The notes under the pieces are model-generated. The model was not told the DNA's origin and did no database searches. It was given only the letters and a program-made list of their open reading frames with translations. DNA of 64,000 nucleotides from Microstegium vimineum. Taxonomy: Eukaryota > Streptophyta > Magnoliopsida > Poales > Poaceae. Shown here piece by piece: positions 10,744 to 21,706 of the stretch (position 1 is the first letter of the stretch; every line of letters starts with the position of its first letter). The position numbers and the translations under genes were made by a program. The DNA lies in assembly GCA_022036555.1 (NCBI GenBank), contig CM039134.1:7378818-7442817 (forward strand), read 5' to 3'.

Positions 10744-12986
10744 ATGGCTAATCACGCCGATGTCGATCAGAGGAATGTCATCGCAGTGTCTGAGGCCGAT
10801 CTGAAAGACGATCAGAAGCAGGCCATGGAGCGGGCTATGGAGGAATACAGGCAGCTGTATCTCAAATCCTTCAGCCTCAGCAGGAGCGGTGAAGCAATCC
10901 AGAAGCAGGACCCGCCGTTGCCACGGCAGGTCACGTACGACGCCAACCCTGGCAAGCTACAAGAGATGGTTAACGTCGCTGTAAGTCAAGCTTTGATTAA
11001 CCACTCTAGCGTGCTGTCCAACACTGTCTACAATGCTGTCGCACAAACATTCAAAGAAGGACATGCACCTCGATATGCCGGCCCAGCGTACCATCAACTT
11101 GGATTGGCATCTGCAAGCCCATCGGCGGCCCAGATGGCGTCTTCCACCCCTGTGGAACCGTCTGCCGATGTGGCTACGTCACCAAGACCGAACGCCGGCG
11201 ACACTACCAAGTTCAACGCAGATCCAGCCGCGTCGGCAGCTTCAGGACCAGCCCCCGCTAACTGGTGGGGATACGGTATGCCTCCAAATCTATATGCTGG
11301 CTCTAATCTGGTGCAGGGAGACGGTTCAGCCTGGAAGAACTCTACGGCATCGGCAGCACAGCCACAACCGATGGTTCATATGATGCACAACTCTACGCCT
11401 GCTCCAACTGTACAAGTGTCATCAGATGATCTCCAAGTAATCCCCAAGATACCTCTGATGCCACCATCGGCAAGCTCTGTGCCGATGCAACACATTATAA
11501 CCGCCGGCAGTCAATCCCTGGCGGCAAACTCTCAAGCCGGAGCTCCAAACCCCCAAGGTAATCTAGTGATCAATTGCTCTAGGATTCAAGAACCGCATGC
11601 TCCGGTCAGCTATCAACCATCGGCGAGTCATATGTCGATGCCTTATAATCTTGGATGGGTCAACCAGCCACCAGCTCAGCAACCTGGCGCGCCGATGTAT
11701 TATTATGGAGGCCCAGCTTACATCCAAGGCGGACCATCGGTACAACAACCGATGAATGTGACAGTTCAGCCGACTCCGCCAAGTATGTCAAATCACCCAT
11801 CGGTAAGTCAACCGATGCATAGCATGCAGATGACTGAGGCGGCACCCACGACAACTGCGTACCTTCAAGGGGCGCATCAGCCGACTCCGCCAAGCATACC
11901 AAGCTACCCATCGGCAAGTCAGCCGATGCATAGCGTCCAGATGACTGGTGCTGCGCCCACGACTACTGCACATCTCCAAGGGGCGCGTCAGCCGACTCCA
12001 CCAGTCGACAACCAGCCAATGAGTCGGCAAGAGCAGGACGCGTACTGGGTCGGCAAGATTGCCGAGGTCATGAAGGAGCAATTCGGTATCAAACCCAAGG
12101 TCAACACATACTCCTATCGGACCCCGTACCCGCCTGCATATGACTTGATTCCTCTCCCAAATCGGTACAAGGTGCCTGATTTTACCAAGTTCTCCGGCCA
12201 AGACGACACGTCGACGATGGAGCACATCAACCGCTTCATTATCCAGTGCGGGGAGGCTGCCAGCAGGGAGGAATTAAGGGTGAGACTGTTCTCGTCATCA
12301 TTGTCTGGATCGGCTTTCACATGGTTCATATCATTGCCTCCAAATTCTATAATTACATGGCCGATCTGGAGAGGCAATTTCACAAATACTTCTTTGCTGG
12401 CATACATGAGAAGAAGCTTACCGATTTGGTTAAAATGAGACAGCGCAACGACGAATCGGTAGAAAGTTTTGTGCAGAGGCTGCGGGATGTGAAGAACAAG
12501 TGCTACAGTCTGGTGCTTGATGATCGGCAACTAGCAGATTTGGCCTTCCAGGGGTTACTGCCGCACATCAAGGACAAATACACGTCCCAGGAGTTTGAGA
12601 GCCTAAGTCACCTGGTGCAGAGGATTGCCGATCAGGATATCAAAGCTTTCGAGCCCAGGAAGACTTGGAACAAGAAGATGACCTTCATCGGGAGAGAAGA
12701 AGACTCTGGATCGGATGAAGATCTAAGTGTCGATGCGGCCGAATGGGTGAAGGATAAGAAGCCTGTGTCTTGTCCATTCGGCCAAAAGGAAACAGAAAGG
12801 TTCACCTTTGACATCACCAAGGCTGATAGGATGTTTGACCTATTGCTGCAAGAGGGGCGAATCAAGTTGGCGCCCAATCAAGTGATTCCCTCAGCCGAAG
12901 AGCTCAAGAAGATCAGGTACTGCAAGTGGCATAATGCAACTTCACACAGTACCAATGACTGCAAAGTGTTCAGGCAGCAGTTGTAG
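10744..12986 (+). pseudogene. gag (interrupted by a frameshift and a stop)
   Basis: Encodes the retrotransposon capsid polyprotein. The ATG at 10744 follows the leader and primer-binding site. A long Pro/Ser/Gln-rich N-terminal part is followed by the conserved gag segment (FTKFSGQDDTSTMEHINRF, then the LFSSSLSGSAFTWF block). The frame breaks at about 12360: the sense after TW continues one frame over as ADLERQFHKYFFAG, consistent with loss of one G. A zinc-knuckle-like CKWHNATSHSTNDC segment follows near 12931. The frame then hits TAG at 12984-12986, exactly where a Gln codon would fit, since the same frame continues afterwards. The copy therefore cannot make full gag without correction or recoding. 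Confidence 0.85.
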
Positions 12987-14519
12987 TCGGAGATTGAGTC
13001 TGGGCGTATTAAATTTGAAAACTCTAAAGCCCAGAAGCCGATGAAGATAGATCAGCATCCGTTCCCAAACAACATGGTGGAAATCAATGACAAAACCAAA
13101 GTGCTGACATCGAAAGCCGCCAGAAGGAATTCATCGGTAGATCCTGACTACCAAGTGCCTAAGCGCGACGCAGGAAAGTTTGCCGATGACAGAAAAGGTA
13201 AGAAGGTTGCCGATGAAGGTAACAACGCCAACAGGGGTCCCGGAGTGGTGATTACTCACAAACAGCCAAGGCGATATCATCGGCAATCACGTGAGGAACG
13301 GTATCGGCAAGAAGAAGAGGAGCATCGGGAATGGCTTCGACATAAGGACCACTGGAGGTGCTCCTTCTTTGTTCATTGCTGGGAAGAAGGCATCAAGCTG
13401 CCCACTGCCGATAACTGTCCGGAATGCAATGGGTACTACACAGCCGATCGGTCAGGTAAGCGACCTTGTTTTGATGATCAGGCACCCAGGTACGCCCGGC
13501 CGCTTAGAGAAGACAGATCGGCACATGACCGACTGGGGGGCAAGCTCAGTGCCCATGATCGGCTTGGCAGGCGCGTTGACCAGAGGGAGCTCGAGGAGAT
13601 GGCCAACGCTAGAGTGCTCGACGAGGAGATATTCTCCGGGGAGCCCAACATCGGAAGAAGTGCCGATGTGAGCAGTGAGAGGCAGCATCAACCTGTCTGG
13701 AAGACTAAGCTTCCTCCCTGGTGCCCTAAGGGCTTGACTAAGACTCAGAAGAGGAGAATTCAGCGCCAGCGCCACGACGACCTATATGACAGTGCAGAAC
13801 CCTCGGAGGAGAAGCAATGGAGGCCGAAGCGCAAGGACAGAGGCCCATCGGCAGATATAAACATGGTTGTCATGTTGCCGATGGAGTTTATGGCACCCGT
13901 CAGCGATGATGAAGAGGTTGCCGAGATGACACAGTTGGTGCTGGACCCGATGGCGGCTATCTTCGAAAAGCCGGCCGAAGACGAGAGGCAGCACCTGAGG
14001 GCTCTGTTTGTTAAGGGCAGGGTGGATGGTCAGCCGATGACCAAAATGCTAGTGGATGGCGGCGCGTCGATCAACATAATGCCCTATGTCGTGTTCAGGA
14101 AGCTTGGTAAAGGCGATCAGGACTTGGTCGAGACCGACATGAAGCTCAAGGACTTCGAAGGCAATGTGTCAACCACCATAGGAGCCGTATGTGTTGAACT
14201 AACCATCGGCAGCAAGACTTTGCTGACAACATTCTTCGTAATCAGCGGCAAAGGCACCTATAACTTACTCCTTGGGAGGGACTGGATTCATGCTAATTGT
14301 TGTATCCCTTCTACTATGCATCAGAGCTTGGTACAGTGGATTGGGGATAGGATTGAAGTCGTCCGCGGTGAGGCCCCATCTACTGTTGCATCGGTGGAGT
14401 TAGACACTTATGAGCAGACCAGGTGCATATCTGGCGAAGCCTGGGACAAAGAGTTCCTCAAAGTCGCCGATTACCGCATCAAACCGATCCAAGCAGTCGG
14501 TCCCGAGGAGGAGTTTTGA
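12987..14519 (+). pseudogene. gag C-terminus and aspartic protease segment
   Basis: Continues the gag frame after the TAG; an internal ATG lies at 13041. The first part is charged and includes a Cys-containing segment near 13375-13440. The protease region follows, with the catalytic-loop motif MLVDGGASINIMP at about 14046-14084 and the downstream LLLGRDWIH block at about 14265-14292; both are usual for Ty3/gypsy proteases. The frame ends with TGA at 14517-14519, but homology to the pol N-terminal side continues in another frame straight after. This suggests a small deletion near 14515, so protease and reverse transcriptase are no longer in one frame. Confidence 0.8.
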
Positions 14520-15686
14520 TGGATCAGTTCACCGATGACGGAAAGCTGGGGCAGGGCTTCACGTCCGCCGATGACTTGCTCGAGGTTGACATCGGCGATG
14601 GTAGTAAACCTAGGCCTACTTTTATTAGTGCTAAGTTAGACTCCCAATGTAAGCAGCAGTTAATTGATTTATTAAAAGAGAATAAAGATTGTTTTGCTTG
14701 GGACTATACAGAGATGCCTGGTTTAGACCGATCGATAGTTGAACATCGGTTACCCATCAAATCTGGTTTTCAGCCACATCGGCAGCCGGCGCGCCGATGC
14801 AATCCTACCATCTTACCCGACATTAAGGCTGAGATTACCAAGTTAGTCGAGGCTGGATTCATTCGGCAATGCCGATATGCTGATTGGATTTCTAATGTGG
14901 TTCCTGTGTATAAAAAGAATGGAAAACTTCGTGTTTGTATTGATTTCAGAAACTTGAACAAGGCTACGCCGATGGACGGCTACCCGATGCCCGTTGCCGA
15001 TCTGCTGATCGATGCTGCTGCCGAACATCAAATCATTAGCTTCATGGATGGTAATGCTGGGTACAATCAAATATTCATGGCTGAAGAAGACATACCCAAG
15101 ACTGCTTTCCGATGTCCGGGTCACGTCGGCTTGTTTGAGTGGGTAGTCATGACTTTTGGCTTGAAGAATGCTGGTGCCACTTATCAGAGGGCGATGAATT
15201 TTATCTTTCATAAGTACATCGGCACAATTGTTGAGATCTACATCGATGATGTGGTGGTTAAGTCTGGAGACTTCAAGAAGCATCTTGCCGATTTGCAGAA
15301 GATATTGGAGTGCACAAGGAAGCATAGGTTGAAGATGAATCCTAACAAGTGTGCGTTTGGCGTATCGGCAGGGCAGTTTTTGGGCTTCATGGTGCATCAA
15401 AGAGGCATTGAAATTGGCAGAAAATCTATTAATGCAATTAACAGGGTAGTTGCTCCCAAAACAAGACTGAGCTGCAGTCTCTGATCGGCAAGATTAATTT
15501 CATTAGAAGATTTATATCCAATCTGTCTGGTAAGATTAAATCTTTTAGTCCTCTGTTAAAGTTGAAAGCCGATCAGGAATTTATATGGCGAGAAGAGCAG
15601 CAGTCAGCCTTAGAAGAGATTAAAAGGTACTTGGTAAACCCCCAATCTTAGTTCCACCTCAACACGGGAGGCCTTTTAGGTTATAT
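14520..15686 (+). pseudogene. Reverse transcriptase, with frameshifts at its 3' end
   Basis: Encodes the reverse transcriptase of the element. Visible motifs are the NVVPVYKKNGKLRVCIDFR block near 14895-14950, FMDGNAGYNQIFM near 15043, and the catalytic YIDDVVVK at about 15239-15262. The open frame ends at 15482-15484. The homologous sense (LQSLIGKINFIRRFISNLSG) continues at once in another frame, so one base seems lost near 15462. A further one-base loss is inferred at about 15643 within a C run, where the frame would otherwise stop just before the RNase H segment. Both are homopolymer or near-homopolymer sites. Confidence 0.85.
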
Positions 15687-17753
15687 TTGTCTGCCGATGA
15701 CGGTGTTATCGGGTCAGCCTTAATTCAAGAGTTTGAAGGGAAGGAGCGTGTAATATATTACCTGAGCAGAAGGTTGGTGGACGTTGAAACCAGGTATTCG
15801 GCCACAGAGAGAATGTGCTTATGTTTATATTTCTCTTGTACTAAATTAAGACACTACTTACTGTCGACCGAATGCACTATTGTCTGCAAAGATGATGTGG
15901 TCAAGTACATGTTGTCAATGCCGATTTTGAGTGGGCGAATCGGTAAATGGATTCTAGCATTATCTGAATTTGACCTAAGGTATGAATCGGCAAAGGTTGT
16001 TAAGGGTCAGGTGATGGCCGATTTTGTCACTCAGCACTGCAGTATGGTGGGCTTTGTTGAGATTGCCCCTTGGGCTCTATTCTTCGATGGGTCCACGTGC
16101 AAGGATAAAGCAGGCATCGGTATTCTGTTAATTTCACCCCGAGGACAGAGGTATGAGATTTCATTGCCGATTGTTGCTACTTCGACAAACAATCAGGCTG
16201 AGTACCAGGCTTTGCTCAAGGGATTGGAACTGCTCAGGGAGGTGCGTGCTGATGCCGTTGAAATCTTCGGTGATTCCATGTTGGTGATTAATCAACTGAT
16301 CGGAATATATGAGTGCCGAAGTGAAGTGTTAATTGCAGCCCATGAGCGGTGTCTGCGGTTGTTAAAGGAGTTTAAAGAATACCGCCTCGAACATATTCCA
16401 AGGTTGCATAATGAAGAAGCTAATCGGTTGGCACAGAATGCCTCGGGATATCAGCCGATTCAGGAAGTCACGACATCGGTAATGGATGCCGATGACTGGA
16501 GAAAAGGGATTGCCGATTACTTGAGGGATCCATCCAGGAAAGTCGAAAGGCGTCTAAGGTTCCAAGCTACTAAGTATGTTCTCCTTGATAATGAGTTGTA
16601 TTATCGGACAATTGATGGAGTTTTGCTCAGATGTCTTGGCAAAGAGGAATCAAAAGAGTTAATGGGTGAGATCCATGAAGGTGTATGTGGAGCGCATCAA
16701 TCGGCATTCAAGATGAAGTGGATGATTAGGCGGAATGGATATTATTGGCCGACAATCCTTGAAGATTGCTTCAAGTATTTCAAAGGGTGTCAGGACTGTC
16801 AGAAGTTTGGTAATGTGCAAAGGGCACCTGCATCGGCAATGAATCCTATAATCAAGCCTTGGCCGTTCAGAGGGTGGGCCATTGATCTCATCGGCCAGAT
16901 TTATCCGCCGTCGAGCAAGGGGCATAAGTTCATACTTGTTGCTACCGATTACTTCACCAAATGGGTTGAGGCAATTCCGTTGAAGAAGGTGACATCGGCA
17001 AATATGGTGGATTTCGTTAAGGAGCACATTGTTTACCGATTTGGTATTCCTCAGACCATTACTACCGATCAAGGGACCATGTTCACATCGGGAGAGTTTG
17101 ATGACTTTGCTGCTGGCATGGGTTTCAAGGTGTTAAATTCTTCTCCTTATTACGCTCAAGCTAATGGTCAAGCCGAAGCGACTAATAAAGGAGTCATTAA
17201 GCTTATAAAGCGCAAGATTGAAGAAAACCCTAGGAGGTGGCACATGGTATTAAATGAAGCTTTATGGTCATATCGGATGGCTTGTCATGGTGCGATTAAA
17301 GTCTCGCCGTATCAGTTGGTTTATGGACACGATGCTGTCCTACCTTGGGAAATTAAAACTGGTTCTAGGCGATTATCTCTTCAGGATCAGTTGACGACCG
17401 ATGATTATATTACTCTGATGAAGGACGAGTTAGAGGATTTGGCAAGTCATCGGTTGAGGGCATTAATTAGTATTGAAGAGAACAAGAAGAGGGTTGTCCG
17501 ATGGTATGATAAGAAAGTAAAGGTAAAGGAGTTTACCGATGGTGATTTGGTTTGGAAGTTGATTTTACCGATTGGGACTAAGAGCTCTAAGTTTGGAAAG
17601 TGGTCCCCTAATTGGGAAGGTCCTTATCGGGTAAAACAGTCTGCTCCTGGTAATGCATACATTTTGGAAACCCTCGAGGGAGTGACATTTTCTAGAGCGA
17701 TCAACGGCAAATACTTGAAGAGATATTACCCTAGTATATGGGTAGATGCATAA
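15687..17753 (+). CDS. pol C-terminal part: RNase H, second RNase H, integrase
   Basis: An uninterrupted 688-codon stretch, the 3' part of pol. It begins inside the first RNase H domain (LSADDGVIGSALIQEFEG; DVETRYSATERMCL). A second, archaeal-like RNase H starts near codon 129 with WALFFDGSTCKDKAGIG, the arrangement known for Tat elements. The integrase zinc finger runs from about codon 331 (HEGVCGAHQ) to CQDC near 368. Core DDE residues sit in WAIDLIG (about 397), TTDQGTMF (about 458) and GQAEATNKG (about 496). The C-terminus has the usual SPNWEGPYRVK block. The enzymes would copy RNA to DNA and integrate it, but upstream breaks separate this stretch from gag and RT. It has no start codon of its own and is a fragment of a polyprotein. 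Confidence 0.9.
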   Translation: MSADDGVIGSALIQEFEGKERVIYYLSRRLVDVETRYSATERMCLCLYFSCTKLRHYLLSTECTIVCKDDVVKYMLSMPILSGRIGKWILALSEFDLRYESAKVVKGQVMADFVTQHCSMVGFVEIAPWALFFDGSTCKDKAGIGILLISPRGQRYEISLPIVATSTNNQAEYQALLKGLELLREVRADAVEIFGDSMLVINQLIGIYECRSEVLIAAHERCLRLLKEFKEYRLEHIPRLHNEEANRLAQNASGYQPIQEVTTSVMDADDWRKGIADYLRDPSRKVERRLRFQATKYVLLDNELYYRTIDGVLLRCLGKEESKELMGEIHEGVCGAHQSAFKMKWMIRRNGYYWPTILEDCFKYFKGCQDCQKFGNVQRAPASAMNPIIKPWPFRGWAIDLIGQIYPPSSKGHKFILVATDYFTKWVEAIPLKKVTSANMVDFVKEHIVYRFGIPQTITTDQGTMFTSGEFDDFAAGMGFKVLNSSPYYAQANGQAEATNKGVIKLIKRKIEENPRRWHMVLNEALWSYRMACHGAIKVSPYQLVYGHDAVLPWEIKTGSRRLSLQDQLTTDDYITLMKDELEDLASHRLRALISIEENKKRVVRWYDKKVKVKEFTDGDLVWKLILPIGTKSSKFGKWSPNWEGPYRVKQSAPGNAYILETLEGVTFSRAINGKYLKRYYPSIWVDA

Positions 17754-18060
17754 TGCTTAGTCAAATGCCGATGAAAAGTAAACTTATAGAGACATCGGTA
17801 AAAAACAAACTGACGTTATATTACATGACAAAATCGAGTATCAGGCTACATTCTTGCTGATACTACAGGCATTAGAACAAGGAGTGGATAACGTTTATCG
17901 CACGCAGGCAAATTTGGTCTATTTCGTCTAACTCCTTGGCGTCAGCATCGGCAGAGCCCTCAACCGGCTTGATTTTCTTTTTCCACGAGATAGCTTGCCG
18001 AGCGTACTGATCCCTTTCTTGCTGTAAAGTCCCGATGGAGTCGGACAGTTGGGTCTTTTG
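17754..18060. other. Gap between pol and the antisense gene
   Basis: About 300 bp between the sense pol stop and the antisense stop codon. No coding feature is seen. The two transcription units would converge here, so this is where sense and antisense 3' ends could overlap. Confidence 0.5.
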
Positions 18061-21000
18061 TTAGTTGGCTGCTGTTATACCCTCTTCAACCTGTTGCAGC
18101 TCTGCCAGCAGTTCCTCTCTTCTCGCCGATAGTTGAGAAATTTCCTGGTCAAGGTTGCCGATGGAAGTTTTGGCTTGACCGATGCTTCTGTGTTTCTCAT
18201 CGGCAAGGCTTTTAAATCTGAGCTTCTCCTCCTCGCTCTTGGCTTGGGCCGCTCTATCGGCAATGCGACGAGTAAGCCACTGGTATTGGATTTGTTTGAC
18301 GTCAATGGAAGCTGCTTGGAGGATGGTTTCTGCTGCATCGACGGAGAGATAACTTTGGATATCTTTGAATATAATCCTTGCCGCCGATGAGTCCTGGACA
18401 AGTTGGGAGGTGTCTTGCAGCAGCAGGGAGAGCAATTCTTCAAGTTTGGATTTGACTTCTGCCGATAGAGCCGGGTGAGAGCTTTCCTCTTCATCGTCGT
18501 CGGGGACGTCGACGGCAAAAGAGAACAAACTGTCTGCTCGGAGGCGGCTTGGGCGCTCATCTTCGTTCTGAAGGTTTAGGCTGTAAGAGAAGAGGCTGTC
18601 CGGAGAGTCCTGGGTCTGAAAACAAAGGTTAAAATATGCCGACTGCAAAACTATACTATGAGCTTTATGGTAATCCACTTACCGTCTTGAAACGGATCTC
18701 CTGCCTGGGGCTTGGTATGCTAGACAGTCCGGCTTCATATTGAACATCGGCGGCAGATGCCGATGACTGAGCCCGTGTTGGGGAGGCAGCCGACGCCGCT
18801 GGTCTTGGTGTAGTCGTTGCTGGCGTCGCCTCTGATGTAGTGACGGTTTCTTGTGGTGGCACTCTGTCATCGGGGACTTGGGTCGATGGTGCCAATGCCG
18901 ACGTTGTTGCTGCTGCGGAGGCTTGAGTGGTTCCTTCGACAGGTAATCTGGCTGGCGATGCCGACGCTGATGCTACCTCCGCTGCTACGACGGGAGTTGT
19001 TTCTTCAGTCACCATAGTCGGTGCCGATGCCGATGCCGTTTCGATCGCGGCAGTCACTATCTCCTGGACGGGGGCATCATCCATCGGTTGTTCAGGTACG
19101 GAAGTCAATGGAACTCCTTCCGATGACCCGTCGGCAGGTGGTGCGACTGGAGCCGGAAGCTCTGCTGGCGGCGCATCGGCAGCTGATGGTGCAGTTGGAG
19201 TCGATGGCGGAGGGGAAGCCAGCCTCAAGCGCCTTTTCTTTGTCGGCGCAGCAGTAGGAGAGCCAATCGGCTTGAATGAAGACTGGGGGGCATCGGCAAC
19301 AGGGTCAGAAGTTAGTTGTATTCTGTGAGCAGATGCCGATGACCATAATGCCTGAAAATACAAAGCGAGTTATGCAAGGTAGATGTTGCCGATGAAACAG
19401 TGTATGATCGGTACAAGTAAAGAGTTTACTGCATAAGTTTGTGTGAAGGCAACAGCGGCAGCCGATGTAGCCTGAGCTGTTGTAGGCATCGGCAGGGGTA
19501 CCTGTTGAGGCGTGAAGGCGGCCAACGTCGGGGCTTTGTTGCCGATGATCGATATAGGGCCCATCATCCGAAGTTTGAAGGGTCTGCCGCTATTGCTCAT
19601 TGAGGGGGCTGGATCATCGGCCTGTCAAATACAAGGTGCAGAGGAGTGATGCTACTGATGACAAATAAAATAATGAAAGTAAATCGGATAGCAAACTTAC
19701 TGCGTCGTCGGGAATGAGGTAATCGGCGTCGATCAAGTGCCGATAGTAGTGCGAAGACTTGGCGAGTAGTTGGCACTTCCACTCTTGCCACCAAGACTTG
19801 AACTCGTTGGTAATGAAGGAGGTCGGCGTCCAGGAGGACAAGTCAAGGTCTGACAAATCGGCATCGGCAGGGAGGTTGATGACTTTGTTCCAATCCAGAT
19901 TGCTGGAGATTGTCTGTCTGGGTCTTACTACTTTGGAATAGCACAGCTTGATCGGCAGTTGGCCAAATGCCAGTTGTCTTGCCGCTGCCGATGGATAGTA
20001 AAACTCGTACGACGGCGGGGCATTCTTCCCAGATCCAAAGATGTTTACCGGGAGGGCTCGGGGAGTGATGCTGGCCCTCATGATTGCTTGGTTCTCAGGC
20101 AAGCTCATATCGGTCAAGTTGAAGAGCAGTGGGAACTGGTTCTGTTCATCAAGATATGGCCACCAACTCCGTTCTGAGGAGGAAAGTCCGTTGTAAAACC
20201 TCTGGAAAAAGTAGCCGAAGTGCTCTACATCGGCATCGGTACCCGGCAGCATTATGATGGCTTCTCCAAAGTTAAGTGGAGCTCGAGTTGCCGATTCATC
20301 GTCATCATATCGGTAATCTTCTGACAGCTCTCTCGGGAATTGTTGGGCAAATAGGTCGAACTCGAGGGCCTTGTGCATATGTGCATCCAACCAGAGGTTA
20401 ATGAACCACCAAGGGCCTCCGAGATTGCCGATGGGCTCTCCTAGCAGCAGTTTATTGGATACTTGGTGTAGCAATCGGTAAACTGACCCGAGGAGGTACC
20501 TGCCTAAAGGAAGCCTTGTGCCGTTGGCAAGCAGTTCGGCCGCGAGGAGGTGCATAGTGGTCGGGCCAATGGTTTTGCCACAGAAGACAAACTTCTCTAA
20601 CCACATGTTTAAAAAGATGGCGTGCTCCCGTTGGTTTACCGATCCGGTTTTCTGGTGTTCTTGGATGTAACCTGTCCAGCCGCCGATGCTGCGGGTGTTC
20701 ATCTTGTACTCAGCTTTTCTGTTAAACAGGCTGAGCGTATCGGCAGAGGTAATATCCAAGCCGGTCAGCATATAGACATCGGCAAGGGTGGGAGTAGTTG
20801 GTCCGTGCCTAAAAAGGAAGGCGTTCATACTGTCGGACCAAAAATATGAAGCTGCTATCATCAAGTTCTCATTCTTCTCTGCATCGGCAATTGAGAGCCT
20901 AATGCATTGATCTAAGCCACGCTCCTGCCAGTATACTTGCTGTGACCTGGCCAACCTCAAGTACCAATTTTTCCATCCTTTGGTGTGCTTGGGCCATGAG

Positions 21001-21288
21001 CGGAATATATCTTTCCACAATCCCAGACCAAAGCTTTCGGATCTAAACGGTATCCGGTTGGTTTTTGCGTTGATGATGGAGGTAGGGTCTGGATTACCCA
21101 TTGGGCCTAGGCAGCTAAGATTGGAACCGGCGAGGGGAATGATGACTTTGTTGTACAACTCCTAGGGTTCGAGAAGGGGACGAATTAGAAAGAAGAACAG
21201 GGATGAAACCAGGTTTTTGCGGAGAAAAGAGAGGTTAGATTGGATGAGGAATGAATCTTACCTTTGGGATGTCGACCTGGATCGCCAT
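18061..21288 (-). CDS. Antisense plant-mobile-domain (PMD) protein gene, five exons, frame open
   Basis: Lies antisense between pol and the 3' LTR. Exons on the minus strand: 21288-21262 (MAIQVDIPK), 21161-19701, 19621-19430, 19351-18683, 18615-18061. All four introns (99, 79, 78 and 67 bp) have GT-AG ends, all junctions are phase 0, and the exons join into 968 codons ending in TAA with no interruption. The second exon carries a PMD region; its hallmark TTPTLADVYMLTGLDI is at about residues 131-146, with tryptophan-rich blocks around 60-90 and 260-400. Exon 4 is Ala/Pro/Ser/Thr-rich and probably disordered. The last ~80 residues look coiled-coil. PMD proteins include host MAIN-type nuclear proteins and products of transposons. 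Antisense ORFs here are known in Tat elements; the role of this one is unknown. The exon model is inferred from splice signals and phase. Confidence 0.8.
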
Positions 21289-21618
21289 TGGAGTCAAGAG
21301 AATGCTTGATTCGTCCTTGGAATGTGAAGAAGTACTGTTGCTTGAGCTTGTGTTCTTCAGGGCAGCCGAAGGTTGAAGACGAAGGCCGGGAGGTGAAAGT
21401 AAAAATGGGCTCGGGTAAAAAGGGTAGTGTGGATCCCGGTAACTTTTATGATCCTGTTCAGGGGTATTTTGGGGTTTTGTTCCACACTGTGCAGGAATGT
21501 AGAGAGGCACGCGGTAGATACGCGCGGTGGTCGAGGTGGTCTGTAACTGTTCATGCTACAATCAAGGGGTTTTATTATTAAATTGCAGTTCCACACGCGG
21601 GGATCGAGGAAACCGTAC

Positions 21619-21706
21619 ACCTCTCTCGGGGGTAACGGCTACAGCAACGGCTATAGCGGAGAGAATTTCGGCACGTAAAGTTATACGCTCCGAAACTGGG
21701 GGCATG
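21619..21706 (+). other. 3' internal end with polypurine tract
   Basis: The last 88 bases before the 3' LTR, duplicated exactly at 9574-9661. It ends in a G-rich run (CTGGGGGCA) directly before the LTR, as expected of the polypurine tract that primes plus-strand synthesis. Confidence 0.65.

Noticed and set aside
11660..12225. Antisense ORFs across gag
   Set aside because: No PMD-like or other motif and no splice structure; gag homology is on the plus strand.
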